Assembly: GCA_030847615.1 (NCBI GenBank)
Contig: JAUMIR010000001.1
Coordinates: 261,763,187 to 261,827,186 of the forward strand
Source: Gambelia wislizenii
Taxonomy: Eukaryota > Chordata > Lepidosauria > Squamata > Crotaphytidae
Reading direction: 5' to 3'
DNA: 64,000 nucleotides
Position numbers and translations under genes: made by a program. This document shows positions 54,475 to 64,000 of the stretch, one piece after another; the first letter of the stretch is position 1, and each line of letters starts with the position of its first letter. Under the pieces are notes generated by a model, which was not told where the DNA came from, made no database searches, and saw only the letters and a program-made list of their open reading frames with translations.

Positions 54475-55930
54475 CTCTCCATCCTGTTACTATGAAATAC
54501 AATATTGAGCACAATATACAATGTTTTTTTTCCCAATTGTAACCCTGTGGTCTAATTTTTCCCCTATTGTCTCACAATAATGAAAACCTTGCCAACTTCC
54601 CTAAGAAAAAAGAATGGGGGGGAAGATCATCATTGAGCTGAAACTTCTGAGGCAAAAAGTCACAGCAGAAGGAAATTGTTGTGTTTGTTCCTATTTATAA
54701 AACAAGCTTCTGTTCCCTTCAGATGCCAGCCATGGGCTTTCTTTTTGTGAGACTGTGTGGCCAAGGCAAGCAGCAAGATGTTGTTTTGTGATAACACATT
54801 GCCGGGTTGGGGGTAGGGAGAAACTGAAATGTACCTGGCGGGCATCAAGTGCTTAGGCTGACACAGGTGGGAGGGAATGGTGGCAGAGGGAGAGGGGGAA
54901 TGAGGATGTTTATTGGGGAAGGAAATGCCTGTATCTGGTGCTAAAGTCATCTAATGGTAGAAATACTGGTTACATTAACAAGATTTACTGACAGACTCCA
55001 TCTGTGTCTTCGCCACTAAACAAGGTCACTCAGTCAGAACCTTAGAAGCCTAATGAGCAAAATGCCAAGTCTCTAGAGTGATAATGGAAGTTTGCTCTGA
55101 CTTACGCCTCAGGCACAAGCAATATTTTAGCGCAAGAAAAAATAAAATAAGATGGGGGTGCAGGAGGTCATAATTTTTATCAAGTTACTTCACCTTCAGA
55201 GATATCAAGTGTGCTTGTCTGGGATTTGTGTTCTCGGTGATTCACAGCTTATTTTTTTTTCCCCTTCTCTTTCTTTCAAGCAGTCCCTAACATTTTCAGT
55301 CACTCTGTTACAAGAACCTTTTGCCACATACACACCTCTTGGCCAGAAGTGCTTCTTTCTTCACTCCATGTGGCCATTTTCCCTATAAGTCAAGGGACAC
55401 ATTAAGGGTAAAGGTGTCTATTCTGAATGAACACTCTTTATCTTATTGTTTGTGAACATTTTTTTAAAAAGGAAGAACACAGGCTGCCTCATTTTTTGGC
55501 AGGGTTTTGAAAATACTGAGTAGCAGAGCATCACTACTATTCATTTCTGAATTCATCCAGTGCTTCAGTTCATATTGAGAGGTAGCTTTGAGTGAAGTCT
55601 GTCAGATCACAGATATAAGAAGGTATAATCCTGTTTTGATATGGCTCCTCTCCAGTGTCGCAAGCAAAGGTGTTTCCCATCTCTGCAGTTTGAGATCCTT
55701 TACCTGGAGGTGCACTGATGAGAGAGCTGAGGTAGTGTTATCACAGAAGCTATTTTTCTAAGAAAATGTTCCCCTCCCTCTGTTTTTACTACCCCCAACA
55801 CAAAGAAGGTCACATTCCAAAAGTTTCATTGAATACTCTCCACCACTTTGGGAGTATCCCCACTCAGCCACCCCTTCAATGCCTTGGGATCAAGTTTATG
55901 TCTGCGATGTTTTACAGGATAGAAACTGGT
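54475..55930. other. No recognised gene
   Basis: Nothing identifiable. Confidence 0.5.
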
Positions 55931-55935
55931 GTCCT

Positions 55936-56159
55936 GGGGCCCTTTCATACTACACAATTATGTCACTATAATTCCATTTTAACTGCCATGGCAACATCCT
56001 ATGGGATCATGGGACTGGAAATTTAGGCAGAGGCACTTAGCATCCTGAGCCAGAGAGTTCCTCTGGTACCTCTGACCAAAGTACAAAATTCTCTAGGACG
56101 CAGTCATGGCAATTAAAGTGAAAACACAGCATTATGGCTGTGTAGTGTGAAAGGGCCCC
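55936..56159. mobile_element. GGGCCC-TIR MITE, copy C (best preserved)
   Basis: 224 bp with TIRs GGGGCCCTTTCATACTACAC and, inverted, GGGGCCCTTTCACACTACAC, about 20-30 bp. Internal TTTTAACTGCCATGGCAACATCC and mirrored ATGGCAATTAAAGTGAAA. No clear duplication at the edges. Confidence 0.85.
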
Positions 56160-56164
56160 AGGTT

Positions 56165-57500
56165 GCCAAATGGTGTCCAGTTGCTGCTCTGATCAGTCAC
56201 TTATGGTCACAGAAAAAAGAAGACAAAATAAAAATTATGGAAAAAGAAAGCAGCTGTGTTACTTTCCACCCTCAATTTCTCTGTGTACACAGAGGGAGGA
56301 GAATTCTAGAGGCCTTTGGGGGCACAGCACTGTTGGATTAGCTATCTCTCCTTGCACCTTCATCTAAACAACTGGATACCACAGTGGAAGCTGTAGTTAT
56401 GCCCCTGCCTACCTTTATGGAGCAAGACATTCTAATGAGGTTATGGTTCTGGTTGTTTTGGAAGAAAGCCTCCTTTACCTCGCAAAAAACCATAACAGGT
56501 TCAAAGGGGCCAAATTCATCTTGGGTGTTGAGCCTCATTGAAATCCAGTGTGCATTCTTGGATGAGATTTCTGATTTCTATGTCCTTATTTATTTAATTA
56601 ATTAATTAATAAATAAATAAATAAAATGCAATAAATTTCCCACCCATCTACACCAACTAAATTCCATAGGAACAGCTATTCAGATCATGGAGAGGGCTGT
56701 GCTCTATCTATCTGCTCTGTAGCTGTTAACAATTATGAGATTAATTTTAAGAGATTAAGATCTTGTTTTGGAAGTGTTAACCATTCTAATACAGCACCAC
56801 AAACCTGGGCCCCATCTATACAAGGGAGTAAAATGTGAATTGGTGTGCAGTATCACCAATTCACAGTAGCTTTCATATGTCTCAACAGTATTTTGTTTTC
56901 AAGATCGCTAGTGTGTGAAGCGTAGCTGGTTTGTATTTATACCCTTTTGCTTTCTATGTCTTTTTGATTGATAAGCGTACGCCTATTTGCTTTTCTATCT
57001 GCTATCATTAATAAAATAGCCTTCTTTTTCTAGCCCAGAACTGGTCTGTGGGCATTTCACTTGCTTCATATCCTGAACCAGCAGAGCCCCCAAGCCAGGG
57101 AGGTGCTACCATTGTAACAGTGTGGCACCATGTACTTCATCATCACACACATGGTGGAATATATTGTAATTGAAAGCTAGGCTTTTCAATAGCCAAATAC
57201 TGAGTTCTCTGCCAGGATGGATCTGTCTGTTTGGTTTTCCCCTTTGTTCAGTTTGTTTTGATCTCACGTCCTGTCTCTTGCATTTCTGAAAAAAGCTGCA
57301 CATTTTAGAAACATCTAACCAGAAAATGAGCCATATAGGTTGTCTCTATTTAAAACAACCCAGCTGACATCACATGTCTCACCCGAATTCCATTTTTGTC
57401 TTCATGTTCAATTATATGTTGATCCTTATTACACACTCTAAAAGTGGATGAATTTAAACTCCTGCTATTTTCTAGACACCCATCCTCACCAAAAGGGAAA
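56165..57500. other. No recognised gene
   Basis: TTAA/ATAA run near 56590-56625. The segment 56990-57110 has an AATAAAATAGCC signal and GC-rich downstream text like an LTR R-U5, without visible edges. Confidence 0.4.
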
Positions 57501-57509
57501 ACACAGAAA

Positions 57510-58550
57510 TAAAGAGCAGGCACACATTGGAATATGGGAGTCTTAAATTTAGGGGCTAGATATCCCAGAATCCTTCTACCAACAGGATCATTATGGGAGC
57601 TGTAGTCAAAAAGGGTAACTTTTCCAAGTGCTGCTGCACACAGAAAAAAGTGGTCAAGGTATGGCTCAAAAGATTTGCTCCACAGCTGCACACAATTAGA
57701 TTCCATTTGGTAGTTGTTTTGCATGCCAAATCTTACATCATGGTTTTTCAAGAATTCATTTAGCACAGTGATCCAGAACAACTGAAATCTGTTTGTAGGT
57801 GTAAGATTTCACTGCCTTGCATAAAGTTTGCCTACCTCTGCTGTAAAATACCTAAAAATAGAAATATGTAGTATACAGCTTTTCTCTTGATCTTACCAAA
57901 CTATTTAAACAAAATATTTCAAAATTATAGTGAAGGATGGACTCTGATTTGGACAATCATGCATGACTATTTGTAAATGGACACATTTTGTCTATTTTTC
58001 TCTCTCTTGATTGCATGCATATTTAGCTGTGGAGAAGAATATTATTCATAGAGTAATCTGCCTAGACATCTAAAGTTGATTATTGATCGACATTGGCCCT
58101 CTTGTCCTTGCAGGTGACATGACACTGGGTGATGGTTCCAATCGATATAAATAAATTTCCAATCAAGGGGAAACAATTGCCTATCAGGTCATTCTGATCC
58201 ATTTACAGATAGTATTCTGCAAAGTCCTATTCCATCAGCTCAAATTGTAGTCTAATTGGATGACCCCTATGGAGTCACACACAGTAAACCATTCTTGGTA
58301 ATGTCACATTCAGAACAAAGCAAACACTTCACTTTGTATTGTTGGTTGGTAGATTGAGAATGTGACAAAAATGTACTGAAGAATGTACAAGGAATCAGAA
58401 AGTGCTCTGTATATGTGTACCAGTTGCATTGTTATGCAGATTCCTATACATTACTATTGGTTTCTAATGCTGCAAGACTGGCTGAAATCTCAAGAAAGGC
58501 CATAGAGGCCTAAGCTATGCTTAGTTTTTTGGTGACGTTTGACACACCAA
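57510..58550. other. No gene; palindromic repeat remnant
   Basis: 57563-57612 is related to the 28.6-kb palindromic repeat. 58020-58310 is complex single-copy-looking sequence. Nothing else assigned. Confidence 0.4.
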
Positions 58551-58560
58551 GCTCAAAAGG

Positions 58561-59191
58561 TTGCCTAACACTCTTATAGGACATCTGAACATTGCCTGCA
58601 AGGTGGTGGCCCTGGGCAGGGCTTTCCTGTGCATGATGTGTGATGCATTAAAGGTGTTCAGTTACCTTATTATAAAATCCAGATCACATCGGAGATACAG
58701 AACAATCTAACAGTCCGGCAGGACTTTCTGGACCACTTTAATGGCATTTCATTTTGGCGTGAGGAACGTAAGTTGCACTTTGCAGATAGCCTCCAATACC
58801 GGGGGGTCCATGGGGTTTGGGGTTTATTTTGGAGGATGCTGGTGTGCCAGCAGGTGGCCTGCCAATTGGGCAGGTTCATCTGTCACCATGAACCTCACCT
58901 TTTGGGATTTTTTCCCCTGATTTTGGTGGCCTCTACCATTTGGGTGGAAGAGTTGTCTAATTTGTCAGTACATTTTTGGTGTGACAACTTGGCAATGGTC
59001 CAGGTGATAAACACCCTCACTTCTAGATCTCCACAGGTTATGAGACTTGTCAAGGCTTTTACAATATAGCACCTTAGACACAATATATTATTTGTGGCAC
59101 GGCATGTGCTGGGTGTTAACAATGGTATTGCTGATGCTCTTTCCCACATGCAAATGAAGCGCTTCAGAGACCTGGCTCCAGATGGCGCCTA
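58561..59191 (+). pseudogene. DIRS-like RT end and RNase H
   Basis: A first piece (58561 on, ending in a frame shift before 58695) reads LIGHLNIACKVVALGRAFL, the RT-RNase H connection. The main frame then gives QDFLDHFNGISFW, LVASTIWVEEL, HFWCDNLAMVQVINTLTSRSPQVMRLVKAF (RNase H Asp in CDN), and after a TAG at 59067-59069 continues to ARHVLGVNNGIADALS (about 59098-59145) and a stop near 59188. One shift and one stop. Confidence 0.85.
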
Positions 59192-59495
59192 AGGGTGAAA
59201 GAATGCTGGCAAGCTTGTGGCAACTTGGGAGTTCAAGTTTGGAGGGCCCTAGGTATGTCAGTGGCACACAGCACAAAACAGGGCTACGCTAGGGCTGTTA
59301 AGGATTTTTTTTTCCAATTTAGAGACCAGGAAAGTTTGCAACAGGGAGTACAGGTCACTCACTTGATGCATTTTTGCACATTTTTATACCTCAAGGGCCT
59401 CGCTCCACCGTCTATTAGGAGTAGATTATCAGCCACAGCCTTTTGGCTGAAGGCACAAGGGGCAAAAGATAATATGGAGGACTTCTGGATATGGA

Positions 59496-60110
59496 TGTGA
59501 TGAAAAGGCCACTCTTTTAGCCAATCTCAGAGCAGCAGGTGCCCAGCCAATAGGAAGGCAGCTGGGCATGGCTATAAAAAGGGCTGACAGAGAGTGAGTG
59601 GGGGTTAGTTGTTTTGAGGTTTGACTGAAAAGAAAGAGTTACACCGAAGGGAAGGTGTGCTCTTGGAGTTCCTGAGGGAACTTTTCAGTCTGACGACCAC
59701 AGAAGGGTCTTAAGGGTCCAGAGAGGGACTGAATAGACTTGGAGAGTCTAATAGGGAGAGGCTTAGAACAAGTCAAGGATATAAAGGGGATTTAGGACTT
59801 TGTGCCTGAGTTAGTAGTGCTCGTGGAACTAGATTGATGTTATTATTTTAAAAGGAATCTGATGTAACTAAGCCTTAAGAAGATTAACAACTTTAATACT
59901 CAACTACAGTTTATTTATTTTATATTTTTCAATAAACTTTCGTTAGAGTTTCAAGCTGCTTGGCCTCTGTTGAATTTAAACCATGCTACCTGATATCAGG
60001 GACACAAAGGGCTGTCCCAATAGAAAGTGGTTGGTGCTACACACATATTTTTGGTGGCAGCGGTGGGATAGGAAAGGCCCTGCACCACTAGGAAGAAGCT
60101 TGGCACCACA
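59496..60110 (+). mobile_element. LTR-like insertion with internal primer-binding site
   Basis: 615 bp starting TGTGATG and ending CACCACA, flanked by ATGGA at 59491-59495 and 60111-60115. It holds CCAAT-type words (near 59519 and 59546), TATAAAAA at 59573-59580 and AATAAA at 59931-59936, the layout of an LTR. A tRNA-Leu-type primer site at 60052-60069 lies inside it, 41 nt before the right edge, where a solo LTR should have none. It inserted cleanly into the recombinase gene. Confidence 0.8.
60052..60069 (+). promoter_or_regulatory. tRNA-Leu-type primer binding site
   Basis: TGGTGGCAGCGGTGGGAT is, as I recall it, the exact complement of the 3' end (with CCA) of vertebrate tRNA-Leu of the AAG/TAG group. 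Such a site normally follows the 5' LTR. Confidence 0.75.
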
Positions 60111-60779
60111 ATGGAAGGCCCTGGAGGGTTGGGCCAGGGAATGAGGCAGGAAGGCAGACACTAGGGCCCCGCTCACCCCTGACATCTTAAAAGGTTTGCA
60201 TGGCCTATGGGCGGGTATTTTTTCCTCACCGTATGAAGCATCACTTTTTCACATGGCTGCACTTACGGCATTTTTTGGGGCACTGCATGTCAGCGAGTTG
60301 GTTAGGGCATCGAAGTCTGACACATCAGGCAGGGCCCTGGAACTTGGGGATGTTTCTGTGGGTGACCATGAGGTCACCTTTACCTTACGATTTTCTAAGA
60401 TGGATCAACTGGGCAGGGGAAAAACAGGTAAGTTGTCCCATTGCAGCAACACTTCTCTTTGTCCTGTGGTGGCCTTACAGGGGTACTTAAGGGTGTGGGG
60501 TAACAGGCCTGGTCCATTTTTCATTCATGCAGATTTTTCTCCCCTGATTAGGAACCAGTTTTGGACTGTAATGGCCAAAGCACTGGACAGGTTGGGATTG
60601 GTGTTCGTTCATTGTGGGACACATTCATTTCAGATAGAGGCAGCCTCTACAGCTGTAGCAATGGGCATGTTGCCAGCAGTGATTCAACATATTGGATGCT
60701 AGAGGTCCTCCTCCTACTGGAGCTATGTCTGCCCACTCTGCCCTTAACATCCTTCTTCCCCTTTTGTCTTCCAGGTTTT

Positions 60780-61358
60780 AGATCGCTGATGGTGAGATGC
60801 CAGGTGCTGATCTGTGGCCATAGTATGGTCTACTGGGCAGCACGGCAGGCCCGGTTGAGTGATTTTGGACCTCACCTCAGTCTGGGAGACAGGGCGGTTG
60901 TAGAGTGGTTGGGGAAGAGGGGACTCCATTGGCATGGGCTCATGTCATTGTTATTTGGGGAGTGTGGGGGGCCTCCATCAGATATTCTCATTCTCCACCT
61001 TAGTGGGAATGATTTGGGCCTCCTCAAAGGTAAGGCCTTGATTATCCAGGCAACACATGACATGGAGGTGATCAGGTCTAGCTGGCCTGCAGTCACCATC
61101 CTGTGGTCAGTCATTTTCCCAGACAGCTGTGGTGAGGGGAGGGGAACCCCCATTTGCCTATGATGGGTCAATAGGCAAATTTTTAAATTTTTGAGTAATG
61201 GTACGGGTTTTAATCTACCACACCCAGCCATTGTGTTCAAGAGGCCCAAGCTCTACAGAGCTGATAGGGTTCACCTCTCAGATGTAGGAAACTTAATATT
61301 CCTGAGCAATCTTCAGCAGGGGTTGAGGGTCTTGTTGGACAAACTAGTGGGGGAGTAA
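60780..61358 (+). pseudogene. SGNH/GDSL-type hydrolase of the DIRS element
   Basis: One frame with a single TGA (61161-61163) shows: block I VLICGHSMVYWA (GHS in the place of GDS), a Leu/Gly-rich middle, block III ILHLSGNDLG (Gly and Asn), and block V ADRVHLS (catalytic Asp-His pair) near 61260-61280, ending at TAA 61356-61358. The order and spacing fit the hydrolase of Ngaro-like elements. No signal peptide is visible. Its role in the element's life cycle is unknown. The stop makes this copy non-functional. Confidence 0.82.
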
Positions 61359-61359
61359 G

Positions 61360-61790
61360 GGACTAAGCAGATGCTTGCTCCTTATCTATGGCGGGAAGGG
61401 AGGAGGTGTAAATTATGGTGTGCATCTATGACACCAATTTCGGTGAAGGGACGGTCTCTGAAAGGGTTGCCTTAGGTCATACAACCCGGGAGAACAGAAG
61501 GAGACCTACCTTGGAGTTGGTCTGAAGGATAATCCCCTCATCTTAATTGGGTGAGGGACTTTCAGATTGACCTTCCAGATACAAGCTGGCTGGAGAGCAA
61601 CCCCAGGGCTGGGGTTACTCAATAGGGCTCAGGTGTTCACCAGGGGAAGCTGGGGGCATAAGTCCAGGAGGAACAATCTACCCTAGCTGCTCCCATGCTA
61701 GGTTGCTTTCCCCGCTCAAGATTTAGGAGAATTAAATAGGTAGGGTTAAAATAAAGATTCTTTTCCTGTGTGTCCTCATTATTTCTTGGC
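61360..61790 (+). other. 3' non-coding part of the DIRS-type element
   Basis: GC-richer than the flanks, without an open frame; includes GGTTAAAATAAAGATTC near 61744-61760. Any terminal repeat could not be confirmed. Confidence 0.5.
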
Positions 61791-62220
61791 ATCTGTCTAT
61801 AAAGCTGAATGAGAATTTTGTGTTTTATTTCTTGGAGTAGAACTTAACCAATTTCATAAATGTCTTCTTGACCAAGACAAAAAGAACTTGAGGGTCATTT
61901 TCTTTAAACAAACAAACAAAATTATAGAATCATAGAGTTGGAAGAGACCACAAAGGCCATCCAGTCCAACTGCCTACCATGCAGGAACACACAATCAAAG
62001 CACTCCCAAAAGTTGGCCATCCAGCCTCCAAAGAAGGAGACTCCACCACACTTGAAGGCACTGTCAAATAGCTCTTACCACCAGGAAGTTCTTCTTAAAG
62101 TTTAAGTGTAATATCTTTTCCTCTACTTTGAATCAGTTGCTCCATGTCCTAGTCTCTGAAACAGCAGAAAACAAGCTTGCTCCATCTTCCATATGACATG
62201 CTTTCAAATATTTGAACATG

Positions 62221-63535
62221 ACTCATTAAAAACACCAACAGGGGTATCACCTCACAAGGCATTTTTTAGAAGAGAACACATCTCAGGGGTCAAATAGTTA
62301 AGATATGATGACTTAATGAAATGGGAAAATTCACAACCAATGATTAAATCACAGGAATAATTAAAATGGATGGTTTAAGGTGTAACTGGTGGTTATACAG
62401 GCAAAGGTGGGGAAAAAATAAGATCAGATATTAGAATATATGGTATTGGCCAAAAAACAAACAAACAAACCCACTCGGAATTGGAAGAAATCTTGACCTC
62501 TCAAATTCAAAAACCCTAGCCAGATTATATAAAGTATTGTTACAGTGGGACTGTGAGGAGGAGGTAATCAAGGAACCTATGATCAAACGGTCATAAAACA
62601 TAAAACGTCAGATAACGTTGGACTGTTGGGAAAAATTCAGGAACAAAAAAAAATAGATTAACAGCATGTCAAGATTTAAGCGAAAACTGTTGGAAGATGT
62701 TCTACTGATGGTATTTGACCCGGGATAAAATCTCTAGAATTTATAAAAATTCCAACAATCAATGATGGAAATGTAAATCAGACGTAGGTACATTATTCCA
62801 GAGTTGGTGGACTTGTAAGCATGCTTACAAGTTTTGGTCCATGATACATACATACATCAGTGGAAAAGATAATGAATGTATGATTTCAAATGTCTCCGGA
62901 TGTTTACTTGTTATGTTTATTTGAAGACAAATTCATAAGAGAGAAAGAGAGGATTTTATTCAATTTAATATTGGCAGCAAGGATAGTGTATGCTCGCCAT
63001 TGGAAATTAGAAAGTATCCCTTCCAAAGAAGACTGGTCAATTAAAGTGTTAGAGTTAATATATTTAGATAAATTGACACAAGCATTAAAGGACAACAATG
63101 TAGACAAGTTTGAAGAGGATTGGAAAGATACGAAAAAATATTTTGATGAATTATGGGGTAAGTGGTAGTATCTGGGGGGTTATCCAATAATCTCAAAATA
63201 AGAAGATAGACCAGTTCCAGCGAGATCAAAAATTTGTGGTTACAGATACAGGTCGGTCAAATCATAGAAAGGACTTAAGTTTGGAAATAGTACCTGTTGT
63301 GAAAACTTAATGGGAAACAGCAAATGAAGGAAGATTGTAGATTAAAAAGACTGTATGAACTGTATGAATGAAAAAGTAGGTTGGATGATGACTTAATGAG
63401 TCCTAGATGTTTAAATGCTTTAAAGAATGTAGTAGAATAATTTGTTTTTATTAAATAAAATGTAATGAGTTGACTGTATGTATATAATTGGTTTTACTTT
63501 GTTGATTATTGAATAAAAATTATGATTAAAATTTT
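62221..63535 (+). mobile_element. L1 LINE, 5'-truncated, with 10-bp TSD
   Basis: About 1.3 kb flanked by TTTGAACATG at 62211-62220 and 63536-63545. It contains the 3' part of L1 ORF2, a 3' UTR with AATAAAATG (near 63456) and AATAAAAATTATG (near 63511) signals and only a short A-rich end. It inserted into a CR1 copy. Confidence 0.87.
62766..63168 (+). pseudogene. L1 ORF2 C-terminal domain
   Basis: First a Cys/His-type segment (WKCKSDVGTLFQSWWTCK, HAYKFW) at 62766-62850; a stop (TGA, 62763-62765) takes the place where a Cys codon usually precedes it. A frame change around 62880 leads to the final stretch 62890-63168 with LILAARIVYARHWKLESIPS and EDWSIKVLELIYLDKLT, typical of L1 ORF2 ends. RT and endonuclease are absent. 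Confidence 0.85.
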
Positions 63536-63724
63536 TTTGAACATGGCTATCATGACACCTCTTAACCTTCTCTTCTCTAAACTAAACATACTCAGCCTCC
63601 CAAGCCACCTCTCATGGCTTCTAGACCTTGATTTAAGCCAAGAAGCATGAATTAAAATTAACACAAATTTAAGAGATTAACTCATCCCTACTGATAACCA
63701 ACTGCACCATCAAATTTCAGACAG

Positions 63725-64000
63725 CATGCATATTTATACTGGCTAGATTCCTTTATGGTCTTTATGTATGTGTAAGTACTGCAGTTATGGTGCTACATAC
63801 TGAATTCTGGCACAACCCTCCTCCCCCATCTCCGCTTACTGAGCAGCCACTACAATTGAAAGGTGTCTGTTTCCCTTTAACTCATGAGGCAGCTAGACGC
63901 CATTTCTACCCCTCCTGTGGGTGTTCCCCATTGTGACAGGCAGAAACAGAGTCCCACCACAATTCTGGAGACTGTTCCTGCACGGGGGTAGGTGGGAATG
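63725..64000. repeat. Unclassified interspersed repeat, second copy (runs off window)
   Basis: Matches 52445-52665 over GGTCTTTATGTATGTG, GCAGTTATGGTGCTAC, GCAGCCACTACA, GGTGTCTGTTTCCCTTTAA and CATTGTGACAGGCAGAAA. Continues past the window end. Confidence 0.6.

Larger units (their letters stand above)
59195..60760 (+). pseudogene. DIRS-like tyrosine recombinase, interrupted
   Basis: N-terminal core-binding part 59195-59495 (STKQGYARAVKDF, LKGLAPPSIRSRLSA); catalytic part 60116-60760 (LTAFFGALHVSELV, TDTxGRALELGDVS-like region, GTHSFQIEAAS, VIQHIG). Four residues of the RHRH/W set or their surroundings are changed: His for the first Arg (60286-60288), Gln for the Arg of HxxR (60631-60633), Cys for a conserved Arg (60697-60699) and a TAG where Trp is usual (60700-60702). 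A Tyr remains at 60724-60726. Another TGA is near 60144. Without the inserted 615 bp plus one 5-bp duplication the two parts fall in the same frame. Confidence 0.88.
58560..61790 (+). mobile_element. DIRS/Ngaro-type YR retrotransposon, 5'-truncated
   Basis: Order on the plus strand: end of RT plus RNase H (58561-59191), tyrosine recombinase (59195-60760, split by a 615-bp insertion), SGNH hydrolase (60780-61358) and a 3' region of about 400 bp with an ATAAAG signal near 61753. RT/RH plus YR defines DIRS-like elements; a hydrolase ORF is known from Ngaro-type members. The RT core and left repeat are missing. The right end is approximate, and no split direct or inverted repeats were recognised. 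Confidence 0.85.
61925..63640 (-). mobile_element. CR1 3' end split by an L1
   Basis: Left part 61925-62220: ATAGAATCATAGAGTTGG, AAGGCCATCCAGTCCAAC, TGCCTACCATGCAGG and the ORF2 tail in reverse. Right part 63536-63640 continues the same CR1 (GAACATGGCTATCATGACACC, CTTAACCTTCTC, CTAAACATACTCAGC). The gap between is the L1. The two parts join without loss at the duplicated TTTGAACATG. Confidence 0.87.

Noticed and set aside
56990..57110. LTR R-U5 region
   Set aside because: Only a polyadenylation-like signal and GC-rich text; no edges or primer site.
60780..61358. Host esterase gene
   Set aside because: Directly downstream of a DIRS-type recombinase with the family's wording and a stop; better explained as the element's hydrolase.

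Overview
The window looks like non-coding vertebrate DNA from a squamate reptile, most likely a lizard. It has no convincing host protein-coding gene, rRNA or functional tRNA gene on either strand. The squamate call rests on the repeat content: CR1 3' ends with ATTCTATG tails, L2-clade LINEs, tRNA-derived SINEs whose 3' end resembles BovB (Sauria-SINE type), a DIRS/Ngaro-type element, an L1, pogo/Tigger-like MITEs and a class I (gammaretrovirus-like) provirus. This is inference from families I recognise; no database was searched.

Layout. 1-9 kb: mostly unrecognised sequence with old L2-type tails; a SINE (8266-8472) sits inside one L2-type fragment with a 9-bp target-site duplication. 9.2-10.3 kb: GC-rich array of hairpin-bearing units. 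10.7-16.5 kb: L2 and CR1 fragments between unrecognised stretches. 16.6-18.1 kb: 5'-truncated L2 (+). 18.2-22.3 kb: near-complete RTE-like LINE (-). 23.1-25.4 kb: a TA-flanked MITE and an internally deleted CR1 that joins the ORF1 esterase to the ORF2 tail, with a 61-bp tandem array at its 5' end. 25.6-36 kb: MITEs, SINEs, CR1 pieces and LTR-like sequences, including a MITE carrying an eight-unit hairpin array (35023-35718). 36.0-39.7 kb: near-complete L2-clade LINE (-) with tandem 169-bp units at its 5' end. 43.1-48.8 kb: a complete but internally deleted provirus (-) with two 463-bp LTRs and a 4-bp duplication. 51.6-52.3 kb: another MITE carrying a hairpin array. 58.5-61.8 kb: DIRS/Ngaro-type element with RT/RNase H, tyrosine recombinase and SGNH hydrolase, interrupted by a 615-bp LTR-like insertion. 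61.9-63.6 kb: a CR1 split by a 5'-truncated L1.

How the parts relate. All recognisable coding sequence belongs to retroelements, and all of it is broken by stops, frameshifts or deletions. Nested insertions give a partial relative chronology (SINE after L2; L1 after CR1; LTR-like element after DIRS; MITE after an LTR-like repeat). The most unusual pattern is that at least three members of one TA-flanked MITE family carry internal inverted repeats. One has a single long hairpin; two have arrays of about 62-63-bp units, each able to fold on itself and separated by G- or C-rich tracts.
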